Assembly: GCF_009177095.1 (NCBI RefSeq)
Contig: NZ_AP021861.1
Span: forward strand, 3,392,501 to 3,456,500
Origin: Lacipirellula parvula
Lineage (GTDB): Bacteria > Planctomycetota > Planctomycetia > Pirellulales > Lacipirellulaceae
DNA length: 64,000 nt
Direction: 5' to 3'
Shown: in pieces, positions 17,133-25,446 of the stretch
How the letters are laid out: every line of letters starts with the position of its first letter
Numbering within the stretch: the first letter of the stretch is position 1
Position numbers and translations under genes: made by a program
The notes under the pieces: model-generated
The model's database searches: none
What the model was told of the DNA's origin: nothing
Seen by the model: only the letters and a program-made list of their open reading frames with translations

Positions 17133-18176
17133 TTAACGCAATTCGCCCGCCGCAGTGGCCTGATGGCCCGGTACGTCGCCCATCAGCCGGCGGTAGCGCG
17201 ACGATTGCAGCACCGACAGCAACGCCCGAAAGCGGCGATCTTCCAGCAACTCCTCGGCGACGCACAAGTCGTATGCCTCGGTTCGCACCGGCAGGAACTC
17301 AAGCCGCGATTCGCACGCGACGACGCGCGGCGTCACGCCCGCATCGGCCCACCCCGACCGCACCGCTTCAGCGACGCCGCGATGATCGCTGGCGATGCGA
17401 CGAATCGATTGCTTTCCTTCGAGTAAATCGTCGAGACACTGCCGGGCGCCCGAACCGACTTCGCGGCCAACCCAACGGACCTTCGAGTTGACGAGCGCCG
17501 CCACATTCGGCCGCCGCCGTTCCGCGGTCGTCACGAGCCCCGCTTCCCACGTCGCCAAATGCACGAGCCGGTAGCCCGCACCGAGAACCGTCTCGACCGC
17601 CTGCTGATTGCCGCCGCTTGCATCGCTTCCCAGATGGACGCCGGCCAAATGAACCCGCCCCGCCTTGAGCAGTTCGAGGGCGTGCCGGCTGCTGCGAAAG
17701 TAACTCAGCAACCGCACGCCCGTCCGCAGGGCGAGTTCGTGGGCAAGGATCGAAACGGTCGGATCGCAGCAAGCGATGACAAGCGTCGGCGGCGCGGCCC
17801 GCAGTTCGTCGAGTTCCTCGGCTCCCTCGACGCCATCGTGCGGGAATGCAAACGGGATCGCCGCCTCGCTCGGGTAGCGAAACGTGCGGCCGCCAACCGC
17901 CGCCAGCCAATATCGCCCCGCCGGTTCGCCCCCATGCCACGCCCACTCGAGTGCGGCAGGCGCCGCGTCTTCGAGCTGAAACAGGTCCTCAACACGACAA
18001 TTCAGCGCCGCCGCCAACCGCAATGCGGCGACCGTGGAGGGTACCAGCCGGCCCGCCTCGATGGCGCTAATGTTCGTCCGTGGCAGCCCAGCGGCGTCGG
18101 CCAATTGCTGCTGCGACCACCCGCGGGCGGCCCGGAACTGCTGCAATCGGCGGATGAGCGACGGGCTGTTTGACAT
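17133..18176 (-). CDS. Transcriptional regulator: XRE-type HTH fused to a solute-binding domain
   Basis: A 347-residue protein. Residues 5-62 are a cro/C1-type HTH (LQQFRAARGWSQQQLADAAG, PRTNISAIEAGRLVPS). The rest is a periplasmic-binding-protein-like domain of the type seen in molybdate/tungstate-sensing regulators (COG1910-like), lacking a signal peptide, so it acts in the cytoplasm as a one-component sensor. The start at 18176 is chosen because the HTH begins there; the frame continues upstream with no homology-like features and would run into the opposite gene. It is divergent from the PEP-CTERM operon 100 bp away and could regulate it. The ligand is not deducible. Confidence 0.85.
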   Translation of the reverse strand: MSNSPSLIRRLQQFRAARGWSQQQLADAAGLPRTNISAIEAGRLVPSTVAALRLAAALNCRVEDLFQLEDAAPAALEWAWHGGEPAGRYWLAAVGGRTFRYPSEAAIPFAFPHDGVEGAEELDELRAAPPTLVIACCDPTVSILAHELALRTGVRLLSYFRSSRHALELLKAGRVHLAGVHLGSDASGGNQQAVETVLGAGYRLVHLATWEAGLVTTAERRRPNVAALVNSKVRWVGREVGSGARQCLDDLLEGKQSIRRIASDHRGVAEAVRSGWADAGVTPRVVACESRLEFLPVRTEAYDLCVAEELLEDRRFRALLSVLQSSRYRRLMGDVPGHQATAAGELR

Positions 18177-18276
18177 GATTCTGTCCCCATGATAGACACT
18201 ATCCTGCCAATTCCAATCGGGAACCCCGCGGCAACGTGTTGCGTGCTGCCGCTCCCCATTCTGAGATATTACTTCC

Positions 18277-19110
18277 ATGAAAAGCTTTCGCCTGTCATTT
18301 CGGCTCCTCCCAGCGGTTTTTGCTCTCCTCGGAGCAACTGCCCAACTCGGCGCCGCCGCCCAGGTGACGCTCGCACCGAGCAAGGACAACTCCCTCATTC
18401 AGGTCACTTCCGCCAGCGCGGCCCAACTCAGCAACGGTCTCGGCGATATTTTCGTCGGCCGCACCAACCAAGACGGCCAAGGCCCCGCCACGATCAGCAT
18501 GCGCCGCGGGCTGATGGCGTTCGACATCGCGGGCTCAGGCATTCCCGCCGGGGCGACGATCACTTCCGTCACGCTCACGATGCGCGACGTGATGGGCCTC
18601 AACGGCGACCGCAACGTCACGCTCCATCGCACCTCGGCCGATTGGGGCGAAGGAACCTCGTTCTTCAGCGGCGGCCAGGGTGGCCCCGCGACCACCGGCG
18701 ACTCCACCTGGTTCTACCGCTTTTACGACGCAACGACGCCCGCGGCGAGCACCCCCTGGGCCACCCCCGGCGGCGACTACGCACCGACCGCCAGCGGCGG
18801 ATCGATCGTTTCTGACGATCTTGGCGCTGGCCAGGTTTTCACCTGGTCGAGCGCGGCGAATCCGGCAATGATCGCCGATATTCAGTTCTGGCTCGCGAAC
18901 CCCGCCTCGAACTTCGGTTGGACCATCATCGGCGATGAATCGGCCGGCCAAACAGCGAAGCGGCTCAACAGCAGCGAATCAACGACCGCGCCGAACATGC
19001 CGCCTTCCTTGGTAATCGAATACACCGCCGTGCCGGAACCCTCGACGCTCGTGCTGCTCGCCTTCGCGTCGCTCGGAATCTGCGGGCGTCGCTTCCGCAT
19101 CTCCGCGTAA
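18277..19110 (+). CDS. DNRLRE-type secreted protein with PEP-CTERM sorting signal
   Basis: A 277-residue exported protein. A signal peptide covers about 1-28 (LLPAVFALLGATAQLGAAAQ). The body resembles the DNRLRE beta-sandwich domain (DIFVGRTNQDGQGPATISMR, RGLMAFDIAGSGIPAGATIT), often found in surface and carbohydrate-related proteins. The last 26 residues are a PEP-CTERM signal: VPEPST, a hydrophobic helix (LVLLAFASLGICG) and a basic tail RRFR, recognised by an exosortase. The stop overlaps the next start by one base (TAATG). A weak promoter-like TTGACA at 18170 overlaps the start of the divergent regulator. Confidence 0.85.
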   Translation: MKSFRLSFRLLPAVFALLGATAQLGAAAQVTLAPSKDNSLIQVTSASAAQLSNGLGDIFVGRTNQDGQGPATISMRRGLMAFDIAGSGIPAGATITSVTLTMRDVMGLNGDRNVTLHRTSADWGEGTSFFSGGQGGPATTGDSTWFYRFYDATTPAASTPWATPGGDYAPTASGGSIVSDDLGAGQVFTWSSAANPAMIADIQFWLANPASNFGWTIIGDESAGQTAKRLNSSESTTAPNMPPSLVIEYTAVPEPSTLVLLAFASLGICGRRFRISA

Positions 19111-20138
19111 TGCCAACCCGACCACTCGCAGCCTCCACGCGCCGCCGTCGATCGGGCCTTTTCGGTCCGCACGCCGACGCCGCGTTCACGCTCGTCGAGT
19201 TGCTCGTCGTCATCGCCATCATCGGCGTGCTGGTTTCGCTCCTCCTCCCCGCCGTGCAGGCGGCCCGCGAAGCCGCTCGCCGCTCGCAGTGCGCCAGCCA
19301 ACAGCGGCAACTCGGCCTCGCGTCGCTCAACTACGTGAGCGCCAAGAGCGAGCTGCCTCCCGGTATCAACCAGTGGTACTTCAACACCGCCGTCTCGCAC
19401 CGCGGCGTCCCGCTGTTCGCGTACCTGCTCCCCTACTTTGAACAGGGGACGATGCTCGCCGATTGGGACTACGTCGACCCGATTCACAATTCCGACCAGG
19501 GCGCCGACTCGAACACTGCCGCGGTCATTCCGCTGCTGATCTGCCCCTCCGACGAGATTCCGCAGAACCCGATCATCATGCCGGCGCGTGATTGGTACTA
19601 CGCCCTTACCAGCTACGGCGGCAACGGCGGCACGCGCAGCTATTTCCCGCAGCAATCAACCGCCGACGGCCTGTTCCACACCACCGGCGAAGCGTCGGAG
19701 CCCGCCAACAACCAAGTCGCCGTCGAACCTCGCGCCATCACCGACGGCCTCAGCAACACGATCGCCTTCGGCGAGCGGACCCATCTCGACCCCAACTACC
19801 AAACCTTCAACGACGCCGGCTGGGGCGAACCGCTGCTCGAATGGGGCTGGTGGGGGGCCTCGACGAGCCGCAAAATGATCGGCCACGTGTCGATGAGCGC
19901 TCACGCCCCGTTCAATTACCAGCTGCCGTTCGACTACGCCGGTCGCAGCGGCCAATCTCCCTCCGCTGCCGCGTTCGCCGATTTCCAGTATTATGTCGAC
20001 CTGCGGATCTCGGCGTTCGGCAGCAACCACCCGGGCGGCGCCAACTTCTGCTTCGCCGACGGCAGCTTGCGATTCCTCACCACGGAAACCGACCGCTCGC
20101 TTCAACTCGCGATCTGCACTCGCGCGGCGGATGACTGA
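19110..20138 (+). CDS. DUF1559 (SBP_bac_10) pseudopilin-like protein
   Basis: A 342-residue protein of the large planctomycete DUF1559 family. Residues 25-60 are a type IV pilin-like N-terminus: AFTLVELLVVIAIIGVLVSL, with the prepilin cleavage site before F and the conserved E at position +5, followed by LLPAVQAAREAARRSQC. The C-terminal part has the family signature GSNHPGGANFCFADGSLRFL. Such proteins are thought to be exported and assembled like pseudopilins; their function is not known. It overlaps the previous gene by one base and the next by eight bases, so the four genes from 18277 to 21488 are probably co-translated. Confidence 0.92.
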   Translation: MPTRPLAASTRRRRSGLFGPHADAAFTLVELLVVIAIIGVLVSLLLPAVQAAREAARRSQCASQQRQLGLASLNYVSAKSELPPGINQWYFNTAVSHRGVPLFAYLLPYFEQGTMLADWDYVDPIHNSDQGADSNTAAVIPLLICPSDEIPQNPIIMPARDWYYALTSYGGNGGTRSYFPQQSTADGLFHTTGEASEPANNQVAVEPRAITDGLSNTIAFGERTHLDPNYQTFNDAGWGEPLLEWGWWGASTSRKMIGHVSMSAHAPFNYQLPFDYAGRSGQSPSAAAFADFQYYVDLRISAFGSNHPGGANFCFADGSLRFLTTETDRSLQLAICTRAADD

Positions 20139-20784
20139 AATAAGATTGAGCTACTCGGAGAACCGCAGCGTGCTTGCTTCCTGGACTGAAAACCGCAACC
20201 TCGCCGATCGCTCGCGCCTTGGCGGCTGGCAGCGTACGCTCGACGGCTACGCGGTGCGCGAAGTGGCGATCTTGCTCGTCCTTGGCCTGCTCGCCGCTGG
20301 GCTGACGGCGATCACGGCCAGCCCGATTCGCCTTCCCGGCCACGCGATTCTCCGCGGCACGCTGCCGATGATTCTGGGCCTCAGCCTCGTCCCCCGTCGC
20401 GGCGCCGGCACGGTCATGAGCGTCGGCGCCCTCCTCGGTTTCGCCCTCTCGCTACCGCTCGGCGGGGCACGACTACCGGTCGCGGCTGCGTGCGGGCTCG
20501 CGTTTCTCGGCCCCGCGCTCGACGTCGTCACCGCAAACGTCCGCGCGACTGGTTGGCAACTTTACCTGCGCTTCGCGGCGGCGGGCCTCGTGGCCAACCT
20601 CGCCTCGTTCGCCGTTCGCATGGCCGCGGGCGGCAGCGGCTCGGGCCGCGGTCCCGGCTCCGGCACCGGGATGGGCTGGCCCGTCGCTCTCGTCAGCTTC
20701 GCACTCTTCGGCATCGCCGCCGGCATCGTCTGCGGAGCGATCTGGTTTCGCACTAAACCTCGCACTGCCACGGACTCGCCATGA
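20131..20784 (+). CDS. Multi-pass membrane protein, possibly transporter S-component-like
   Basis: A 217-residue protein with about six hydrophobic segments starting at residue 45 (VAILLVLGLLAAGLTAI), separated by short basic loops, and a Gly/Ser-rich loop (SGSGRGPGSGTGMG) before the last two segments. The overall pattern (small, Ala/Gly/Leu-rich, about six helices) is similar to ECF-transporter S components or related membrane proteins, but I see no family signature and give this only as a possibility. The ATG at 20131 is chosen because the upstream frame overlaps DUF1559 coding sequence. Overlaps of eight and four bases with both neighbours indicate coupling with the TiaS-like gene. Confidence 0.65.
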   Translation: MTEIRLSYSENRSVLASWTENRNLADRSRLGGWQRTLDGYAVREVAILLVLGLLAAGLTAITASPIRLPGHAILRGTLPMILGLSLVPRRGAGTVMSVGALLGFALSLPLGGARLPVAAACGLAFLGPALDVVTANVRATGWQLYLRFAAAGLVANLASFAVRMAAGGSGSGRGPGSGTGMGWPVALVSFALFGIAAGIVCGAIWFRTKPRTATDSP

Positions 20785-21488
20785 TCTACGTCGGCATCGA
20801 CGACACCGACACCCGCGAGACGCCCGGCACGAACAAGCTCGCGATGTACCTGTCGGAGCTGCTGCGCGATCGTTTCGAAACGCGCTGGATCGTCCGCCAT
20901 CAGCTCCTCGAAGATCCACGCGTCCCGTGTACCAACCGCAACGGCTGCGTATCGCTGTTGTTCGAACCGCTCGGCAGCGACGGCGTTGCGGAGCTGACGA
21001 ACATCTTGCGCGATGAAATCGTCCGCTGGATTCCCGAGGGGAGCGATCCGGGCCTCTGCATCGTCACCGATGCACCTGAACGCCTCTCGGCCTGGGGACG
21101 CACGGCGCAGCAAGAACTTGTCACGCAAGCCGCCGCTTGGGAACTCGCCCGCACGATTGGCGTCCACCTCGAAGCCCTCGGCGGCACCGGCGACGGCGTC
21201 ATCGGCGCCCTCGCCGCCGTCGGACTGCTCGCCACCTGGAACAGCGGCCGCGTCATCCGCTGCTACCGCGTCCCGGCCGACGCATTTGATCTCACCGGCG
21301 AGTTCACCGTCGAGCAGCTGTACCAAATCGGCGTCGACGACATCTTCGCAGTCGAAGACGGCCGCCGCCTCGCCGCCGGAACCGTGAACCTCGGCAAGCG
21401 GCTCCGCCCCAACCTGCGTGACGGACGCATGGTCCTCTACGTCGCGGGCGAAGGCGACAATTACGAAGCCCAACGCGTCGTCGCGTAG
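20781..21488 (+). CDS. TiaS-like nucleotide-binding domain protein
   Basis: A 235-residue protein opening with YVGIDDTDTRETPGTN, the signature of the N-terminal (TCKD-like) domain of archaeal TiaS, the tRNA-Ile2 agmatinylcytidine synthetase. A second block, VPCTNRNGCVSLLFE, matches the conserved R-T-N-x-N-x motif. It lacks the zinc-ribbon and OB domains that TiaS needs for tRNA, and bacteria use TilS/lysidine for this tRNA modification, so it probably has another function. It overlaps the upstream membrane-protein gene by four bases. Its TAG stop (21486-21488) is the first three bases of a family B palindrome. Confidence 0.75.
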   Translation: MIYVGIDDTDTRETPGTNKLAMYLSELLRDRFETRWIVRHQLLEDPRVPCTNRNGCVSLLFEPLGSDGVAELTNILRDEIVRWIPEGSDPGLCIVTDAPERLSAWGRTAQQELVTQAAAWELARTIGVHLEALGGTGDGVIGALAAVGLLATWNSGRVIRCYRVPADAFDLTGEFTVEQLYQIGVDDIFAVEDGRRLAAGTVNLGKRLRPNLRDGRMVLYVAGEGDNYEAQRVVA

Positions 21489-21509
21489 CCCCGGGCTCCG
21501 CCCGGGGGT
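21486..21509. repeat. Short palindrome, family B, containing the stop of the TiaS-like gene
   Basis: The unit starts TAGCCCCGGGCTCCGCCCGG and runs on for a few bases. TAG is the stop codon of the gene that ends at 21488. Confidence 0.85.
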
Positions 21510-21549
21510 CGGCCACCATCCCGACGGGCGTCACCACGCGTGAAAAGCT

Positions 21550-21657
21550 CTGGCCCCCTCCCCCTGGAGGGGAGGGCTGGGGAGGGGGGATGAACGCTGG
21601 TACCCGCTCCTTTCACCCCTCCCTAACCCTCCCCCTCAAGGGGAGGGGACCTCAGGG
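21550..21657. repeat. Long hairpin repeat, family A, copy 2
   Basis: Same arms and GGTACCCGCTCC-type centre as the copy at 15411. It lies between the convergent TiaS-like and rluA-like genes and could form a strong RNA hairpin on both transcripts. Confidence 0.88.
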
Positions 21658-21746
21658 TTTTGTTTTCTCCAAGGCTTCCGCAGCTCGCAGATGAACGGAC
21701 GTTGGAGCAGGGGACCAAAACGCATCAACTGACCGCAAGCGTTTAG

Positions 21747-22451
21747 TTAGCTCGGCAGCGGCAACCGACTCACCCCGCCATGCCGCGACCACGACTTCGG
21801 CAACCGCGCCTTCAACTCCATCGGCTCGCGCCTTACCGGATGCTCAAACTCCGCACGATAGGAATGGAGTGCAATCCCCGGCGAAAAATCTTCGCTCCCG
21901 CCGTACTTACGATCGCCGACAATCGGGCAGCCAATCTTCGCGAGCTGCACGCGAATCTGATGCTTCCGTCCCGTGTCGAGCTCGATCTCCAGCAGCGACA
22001 ACCCGCCTGCGGAGCCGAGCAACCGGTAGCTCAGCCGCGCCTGCTGCGCCCCCTCAGCCCCCGCGTGCGTCACATGCACCTTTCGATGCCGTTCGTCCTT
22101 CCGCAGATAGTGCTCAAGCACGCCGGCGTCTTCCGGCGGCCGGCCCGCGACGACGGCCAGGTAAATCTTGCGCACCTGCCGCGTACGAAACGCCTCGCTC
22201 AACCGCGCCGCCGCCTTCGAGGTCCGCGCGAGCAGCACGAGCCCCGTCACCGGCGCATCGAGCCGGCTGACGATGCCCAGATAAACATTCCCCGGCTTGT
22301 CGTACTTCTCGGCTATGTACTCCTTCGCCACCGTGAGCAAACTCTCACGATCCTCAGCCACCCCCATCGTCGGCAACTCAGCCGCCTTGTTCACCGCCAG
22401 GAGGTGATTGTCCTCGTAGAGCACATCCAATCTATCGAAACGAGCGGGCAT
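21747..22451 (-). CDS. RluA-family rRNA/tRNA pseudouridine synthase
   Basis: A 234-residue enzyme of the RluA family that isomerises uridine to pseudouridine in rRNA or tRNA. Seen in the sequence: VLYEDNHLLAVNKAAELPT at the start of the fold, the catalytic motif as SRLDAPVTG with the nucleophile D65 (usually RLDRxTSG), RKIYLAVVAG, and RVQLAKIGCPIVGDRKYGG near the C-terminus, which bind the substrate RNA. No S4 domain is present, and the length is that of the short RluA/RluC-type members. The target nucleotide cannot be told from sequence alone. Confidence 0.9.
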   Translation of the reverse strand: MPARFDRLDVLYEDNHLLAVNKAAELPTMGVAEDRESLLTVAKEYIAEKYDKPGNVYLGIVSRLDAPVTGLVLLARTSKAAARLSEAFRTRQVRKIYLAVVAGRPPEDAGVLEHYLRKDERHRKVHVTHAGAEGAQQARLSYRLLGSAGGLSLLEIELDTGRKHQIRVQLAKIGCPIVGDRKYGGSEDFSPGIALHSYRAEFEHPVRREPMELKARLPKSWSRHGGVSRLPLPS

Positions 22452-22573
22452 GAATGGTCAGCGGAGTCAGCGGCAAATCGGGGGCGAATCGCTCCACGAT
22501 ACCACGAAACCCAAGTCGACCCCATCGGCGGCAGATCGCTCCGGCTGCAGATTCACCCACCTTTTCCATTTCT

Positions 22574-22639
22574 TCTTTGCGCCTTCGCGTCTTTGCGTGA
22601 GACCTGTCTTCGAACGATCTCACACAAAGGCGCAAAGGG
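22574..22639. repeat. Dispersed inverted repeat (TTTGCGCCTTCGCGTCTTTG type)
   Basis: The left arm TTTGCGCCTTCGCGTCTTTG...GTGAGA faces a right arm TCTCACACAAAGGCGCAAAG, giving a hairpin of about 65 bp in the gap before maf. This sequence type is known as a dispersed intergenic element in many bacterial genomes. Confidence 0.65.
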
Positions 22640-22691
22640 ACGAGCAAGTTATCCTAGATTCCGCCCCAAAATCCCCAGACGATCGCCGCCC

Positions 22692-23303
22692 ATGCCCACC
22701 CGCCGCCTCATCCTCGCCAGCAGCTCCCCCCGCCGTCGCCAGTTGATGGCCGACGCCGGCTACCAGTTCGAAATCTTCCCTCCGCACGAATCGGTCGAGT
22801 GCGGCATCTGCTCGACCGGCGGCCCCGCGTCGCTCGTCGTCGAACTCGCCCTCAGCAAGGCGATCAACGTCGTCGCCCAGCTGAAGGAACTCGGCCAACT
22901 CGACGACCAGTGCGTTATCGTCGCCTGTGACACGGTGGCCGAGTGCGGCGGCATGGTCCTCGGCAAACCGGCCGACGAAGCCCACGCCCGCGACATGCTC
23001 GAGCGGCTCCGCGGCACGCTCCACCGCGTCTACAGCGGCATTTCCGTCTGGCGGCCCGGGGCGACCGGCGACGCCGGCCAACCCGACGTCCAACTGGCGA
23101 CTTCGGAGCTCCGCATGGATCAGATCAGCGACGAGCAACTCGACGAATACCTCGCCAGCGGCCTGTGGGAGGGAAAAGCAGGTGCGTTCGGCTATCAGGA
23201 TCGGGCCGGTTGGCTCCACCTAATGAGTGGGACTGAATCCAACGTCGTAGGCCTGCCGATGGACTTGCTGGCCAACATGCTCGCCCGCATCGACGCTGAT
23301 TGA
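22692..23303 (+). CDS. maf: Maf-family nucleotide pyrophosphatase
   Basis: A 203-residue protein of the Maf/HAM1-like pyrophosphatase family, which hydrolyses non-canonical or modified nucleoside triphosphates to monophosphates. Typical features: ILASSSPRRRQLM (phosphate binding), ACDTVAECGGMVLGKP (catalytic Asp and K), AHARDMLERLRGTLHRVYSG, and the closing GKAGAFGYQDRAG with SNVVGLPMDLL. The open frame runs far upstream, but family similarity starts exactly at the ATG at 22692, so this start is chosen. The enzyme is cytoplasmic. Confidence 0.93.
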   Translation: MPTRRLILASSSPRRRQLMADAGYQFEIFPPHESVECGICSTGGPASLVVELALSKAINVVAQLKELGQLDDQCVIVACDTVAECGGMVLGKPADEAHARDMLERLRGTLHRVYSGISVWRPGATGDAGQPDVQLATSELRMDQISDEQLDEYLASGLWEGKAGAFGYQDRAGWLHLMSGTESNVVGLPMDLLANMLARIDAD

Positions 23304-23329
23304 TCCCGCCGCATGTTCCAAATACTTCT

Positions 23330-23432
23330 GGCTCCCTCCCCCTTGAGGGGAGGGCTGGGGAGGGGGTGGAACGCTGGTACACGGCTTCAATCACCCCTCC
23401 CTAACCCTCCCCATCAAGGGGAGGGGACCTCA
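23330..23432. repeat. Long hairpin repeat, family A, copy 3
   Basis: Same structure as the copy at 15411; this one has CTGGTACACGGCTTC in the centre and lies 27 bp after the maf stop. Confidence 0.88.
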
Positions 23433-23616
23433 AAGTTCGATATGCTTCGTCCAACCCGCCGATTGTTCCGATTAAACCGCTACGGAATCCCGCCCTCCGC
23501 CTCAGATCGCCCACCCAGCCGCGGCAGACTGGGACGACTGCCAACCGGCCGGTATACTTCAGTGGCTTTCCATTCCGTAGTTCCGCGGTAGCCTTCACGC
23601 ACAGCGCGCCAAGATT

Positions 23617-24606
23617 ATGAGAATCAGGGTCGGCGTCGTCGGCATTGGGCCGCTGTGGGAAACTCGACACCTCCCCGCATTGCGGGCGCTCTCCGATCGC
23701 TTCGAGATCACCGCCGTCTGCGATCCGGTGCAGCATCGGGCCGCCTTGGCCGCTCGCCAGCTGAACGCCGCCGTCCACGACGGCTACCGGGCTCTCACGG
23801 CCCGCAGCGACGTCGACGCTGTCCTGCTCCTTTCGCCCCAGTGGTTCGGCCCGCTGCCGATCTACGCCGCCTGCGAAGAGGGCAAAGCGATCTACTGCGC
23901 CGCCGCCCTGGAGCTCAAGGACGACGAGGCGATGGTCCTGCGGGACCGCGTTCGCGAGTCGGGCATTGCCTTCATGGCCGAGTTCCCCTGCCGGCTGTCG
24001 CCCGCGACGCTGCGGCTCAAGGAGCTGATCGCCACCCGGCTCGGCACGCCGCGGATCTTGTTCTGCAACCGCCGCCGCACGATGGAAGCCGCCGGAGAAC
24101 ATGGCACACGCTGCGAGCTCGACCTCGTCGAGCTAATCGATTGGTGCCGCTACGTCGTCGACGCCGAGCCGAGCTCGCTCGTGGCGATCTCGCACAACCC
24201 GCGCGGCGAGGGCTTCGCCGACTACTTCTCGCTGAGCCTCGACTTCGCCGACCCGACCGCCGAAGGGAAGGGCGCCATGGCGATGATCGCCTGCGGCCAG
24301 TACGTGCCGAAATCGTGCGAAGAATCGCTCGCCTACCGCCGCCCGGCCGATCTGAAGGTCGTCTGCGACAACGGCCTCGCCTTCGTCGACCTGCCAAACA
24401 CGGTCGCCTGGTTCGACAGCGCCGGCCAGCACCTCGAAACGCTCGACCACGAACGCCCCGTCGGCGAGCAACTCCTCATGCACTTCCACCGGGCCGTCGA
24501 AAGCCTGGTCCTCAAGACGGCGAGTCTCGAAGACGCCCACCGCGCCCTCGCGATCGCGGCGCTCGCTCGCCAAAGCTGCGCGACGGGCCAGCGGGTTTAC
24601 TGCTAG
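23617..24606 (+). CDS. Gfo/Idh/MocA-family NAD(P)-dependent oxidoreductase
   Basis: A 329-residue protein. The N-terminal Rossmann fold is clear: RVGVVGIGPLWETRHLPALR and ITAVCDPV, the dinucleotide-binding part; the usual G-x-G-x-x-G is changed to GIGPLW. Residues from about 125 form the C-terminal alpha/beta dimerisation and substrate domain. The catalytic lysine motif of typical sugar dehydrogenases (E-K-P) is replaced by ALELKDDEAM, where a Lys (in LELK) may take that role. The substrate, probably a sugar or polyol, cannot be named. Planctomycetes have dozens of these genes. It stands alone between two repeat regions. Confidence 0.85.
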   Translation: MRIRVGVVGIGPLWETRHLPALRALSDRFEITAVCDPVQHRAALAARQLNAAVHDGYRALTARSDVDAVLLLSPQWFGPLPIYAACEEGKAIYCAAALELKDDEAMVLRDRVRESGIAFMAEFPCRLSPATLRLKELIATRLGTPRILFCNRRRTMEAAGEHGTRCELDLVELIDWCRYVVDAEPSSLVAISHNPRGEGFADYFSLSLDFADPTAEGKGAMAMIACGQYVPKSCEESLAYRRPADLKVVCDNGLAFVDLPNTVAWFDSAGQHLETLDHERPVGEQLLMHFHRAVESLVLKTASLEDAHRALAIAALARQSCATGQRVYC

Positions 24607-25109
24607 AGCGATCTTCAGGTAAACGAAGCGCCTGTCGAAGCGTCGCGTCTGTCATCCCGAGCGGAGCGAGGGATCTAGTAGCTCAAACGAGCTTCCAGAT
24701 TTTTCGCTTCGCTCAGAATGACGCTACTGTCAACTAAAAAGCCTCTCTAGAGCGTCGCTGGTCGGCATCGCTCCTCAGCGATTTCATCTTGAAATCGGCC
24801 ACCCAATTTGATAGTGTACAGATGGATATTCCGTCCATCACTTTGTGATCGATCGCGCGCACTAAAAAGGCGTCATTGGCAATCCGCGCGCTCATCACGG
24901 CGCGAGCTCCACAGCACTACGCTTCCATTCTGTCACCGACCAATCACCCGCCACGACGCAGCAACTTCAACACAGCAAACAACTTAGAATTCTGTCGCCA
25001 AAAACGCATTTCGCGACAAAATGCCGCGACAGAAATCGGCAGGTAGCCTGTTCGCCGAGTCGAGCGCACAGCGCAACCGCTTGGAGCGCGCAGAAGAAAA
25101 GACGTTTAA

Positions 25110-25227
25110 CCACGAAACACACGAAATCAACGAAAGTGGAAGGAGCAGCTCTGCCAAATTCAGCCATTATCTCCACCCGATTCGCACTTGCATTTCTTTC
25201 GTGTCATTTCATCTGTTTCGTGGTTAA
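25110..25227. repeat. Dispersed inverted repeat (AACCACGAAACACACGAAA type)
   Basis: TAACCACGAAACACACGAAA at the left faces CTTTCGTGTCATTTC and TGTTTCGTGGTTA at the right, with about 60 bp between. A related piece follows at 25240-25270 (TTCGTGTTCGTCGTGCCGTC). It resembles a widely scattered intergenic element. Confidence 0.7.
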
Positions 25228-25355
25228 GAAATTCCCCGCATTCCTTCGTGTTCGTCGTGCCGTCGTGGTGAAATCCCTCAGCAAGTGAAACCAGCACCGT
25301 AACTTGAGAAATTGCGTAACCCCCCAGTCCATTTGCACTTAACGTCCACGACGGT

Positions 25356-25385
25356 TTGACACCTCGCAAATGCGTTCCCTATATT
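25356..25385 (+). promoter_or_regulatory. Sigma-70 type promoter of the transketolase gene
   Basis: TTGACA (25356-25361) is followed after 18 bp by TATATT (25380-25385), 61 bp before the tkt ATG. A perfect palindrome TTTGCGCAAA (25391-25400) sits at the likely transcription start and could be an operator. Confidence 0.7.
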
Positions 25386-25446
25386 TGCGGTTTGCGCAAA
25401 TCATGGCGATCTCGCCAACGACTACTTTCTCTGCGGAAAATTCTGC

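Larger units (their letters stand above)
24607..25446. other. 840-bp intergenic region with dispersed repeats and the transketolase promoter
   Basis: No gene is visible. 24653-24721 holds a known type of dispersed intergenic element (TCATCCCGAGCGGAGCGAGG facing TTCGCTTCGCTCAGAATGAC). An 8-bp-arm palindrome lies at 24779-24797. A further inverted repeat is at 25110-25227 and a promoter at 25356-25385. The base composition is AT-richer than the flanks. Confidence 0.6.

Noticed and set aside
18170-18198. Sigma-70 promoter for the PEP-CTERM gene
   Set aside because: TTGACA is good and the spacing is 17 bp, but the -10 (TAGACA) matches only three of six positions, and the box overlaps the divergent start codon.
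24607-25446. Small RNA or hidden gene in the 840-bp gap
   Set aside because: Only dispersed repeat sequences and the tkt promoter could be identified; no conserved RNA fold recognised.
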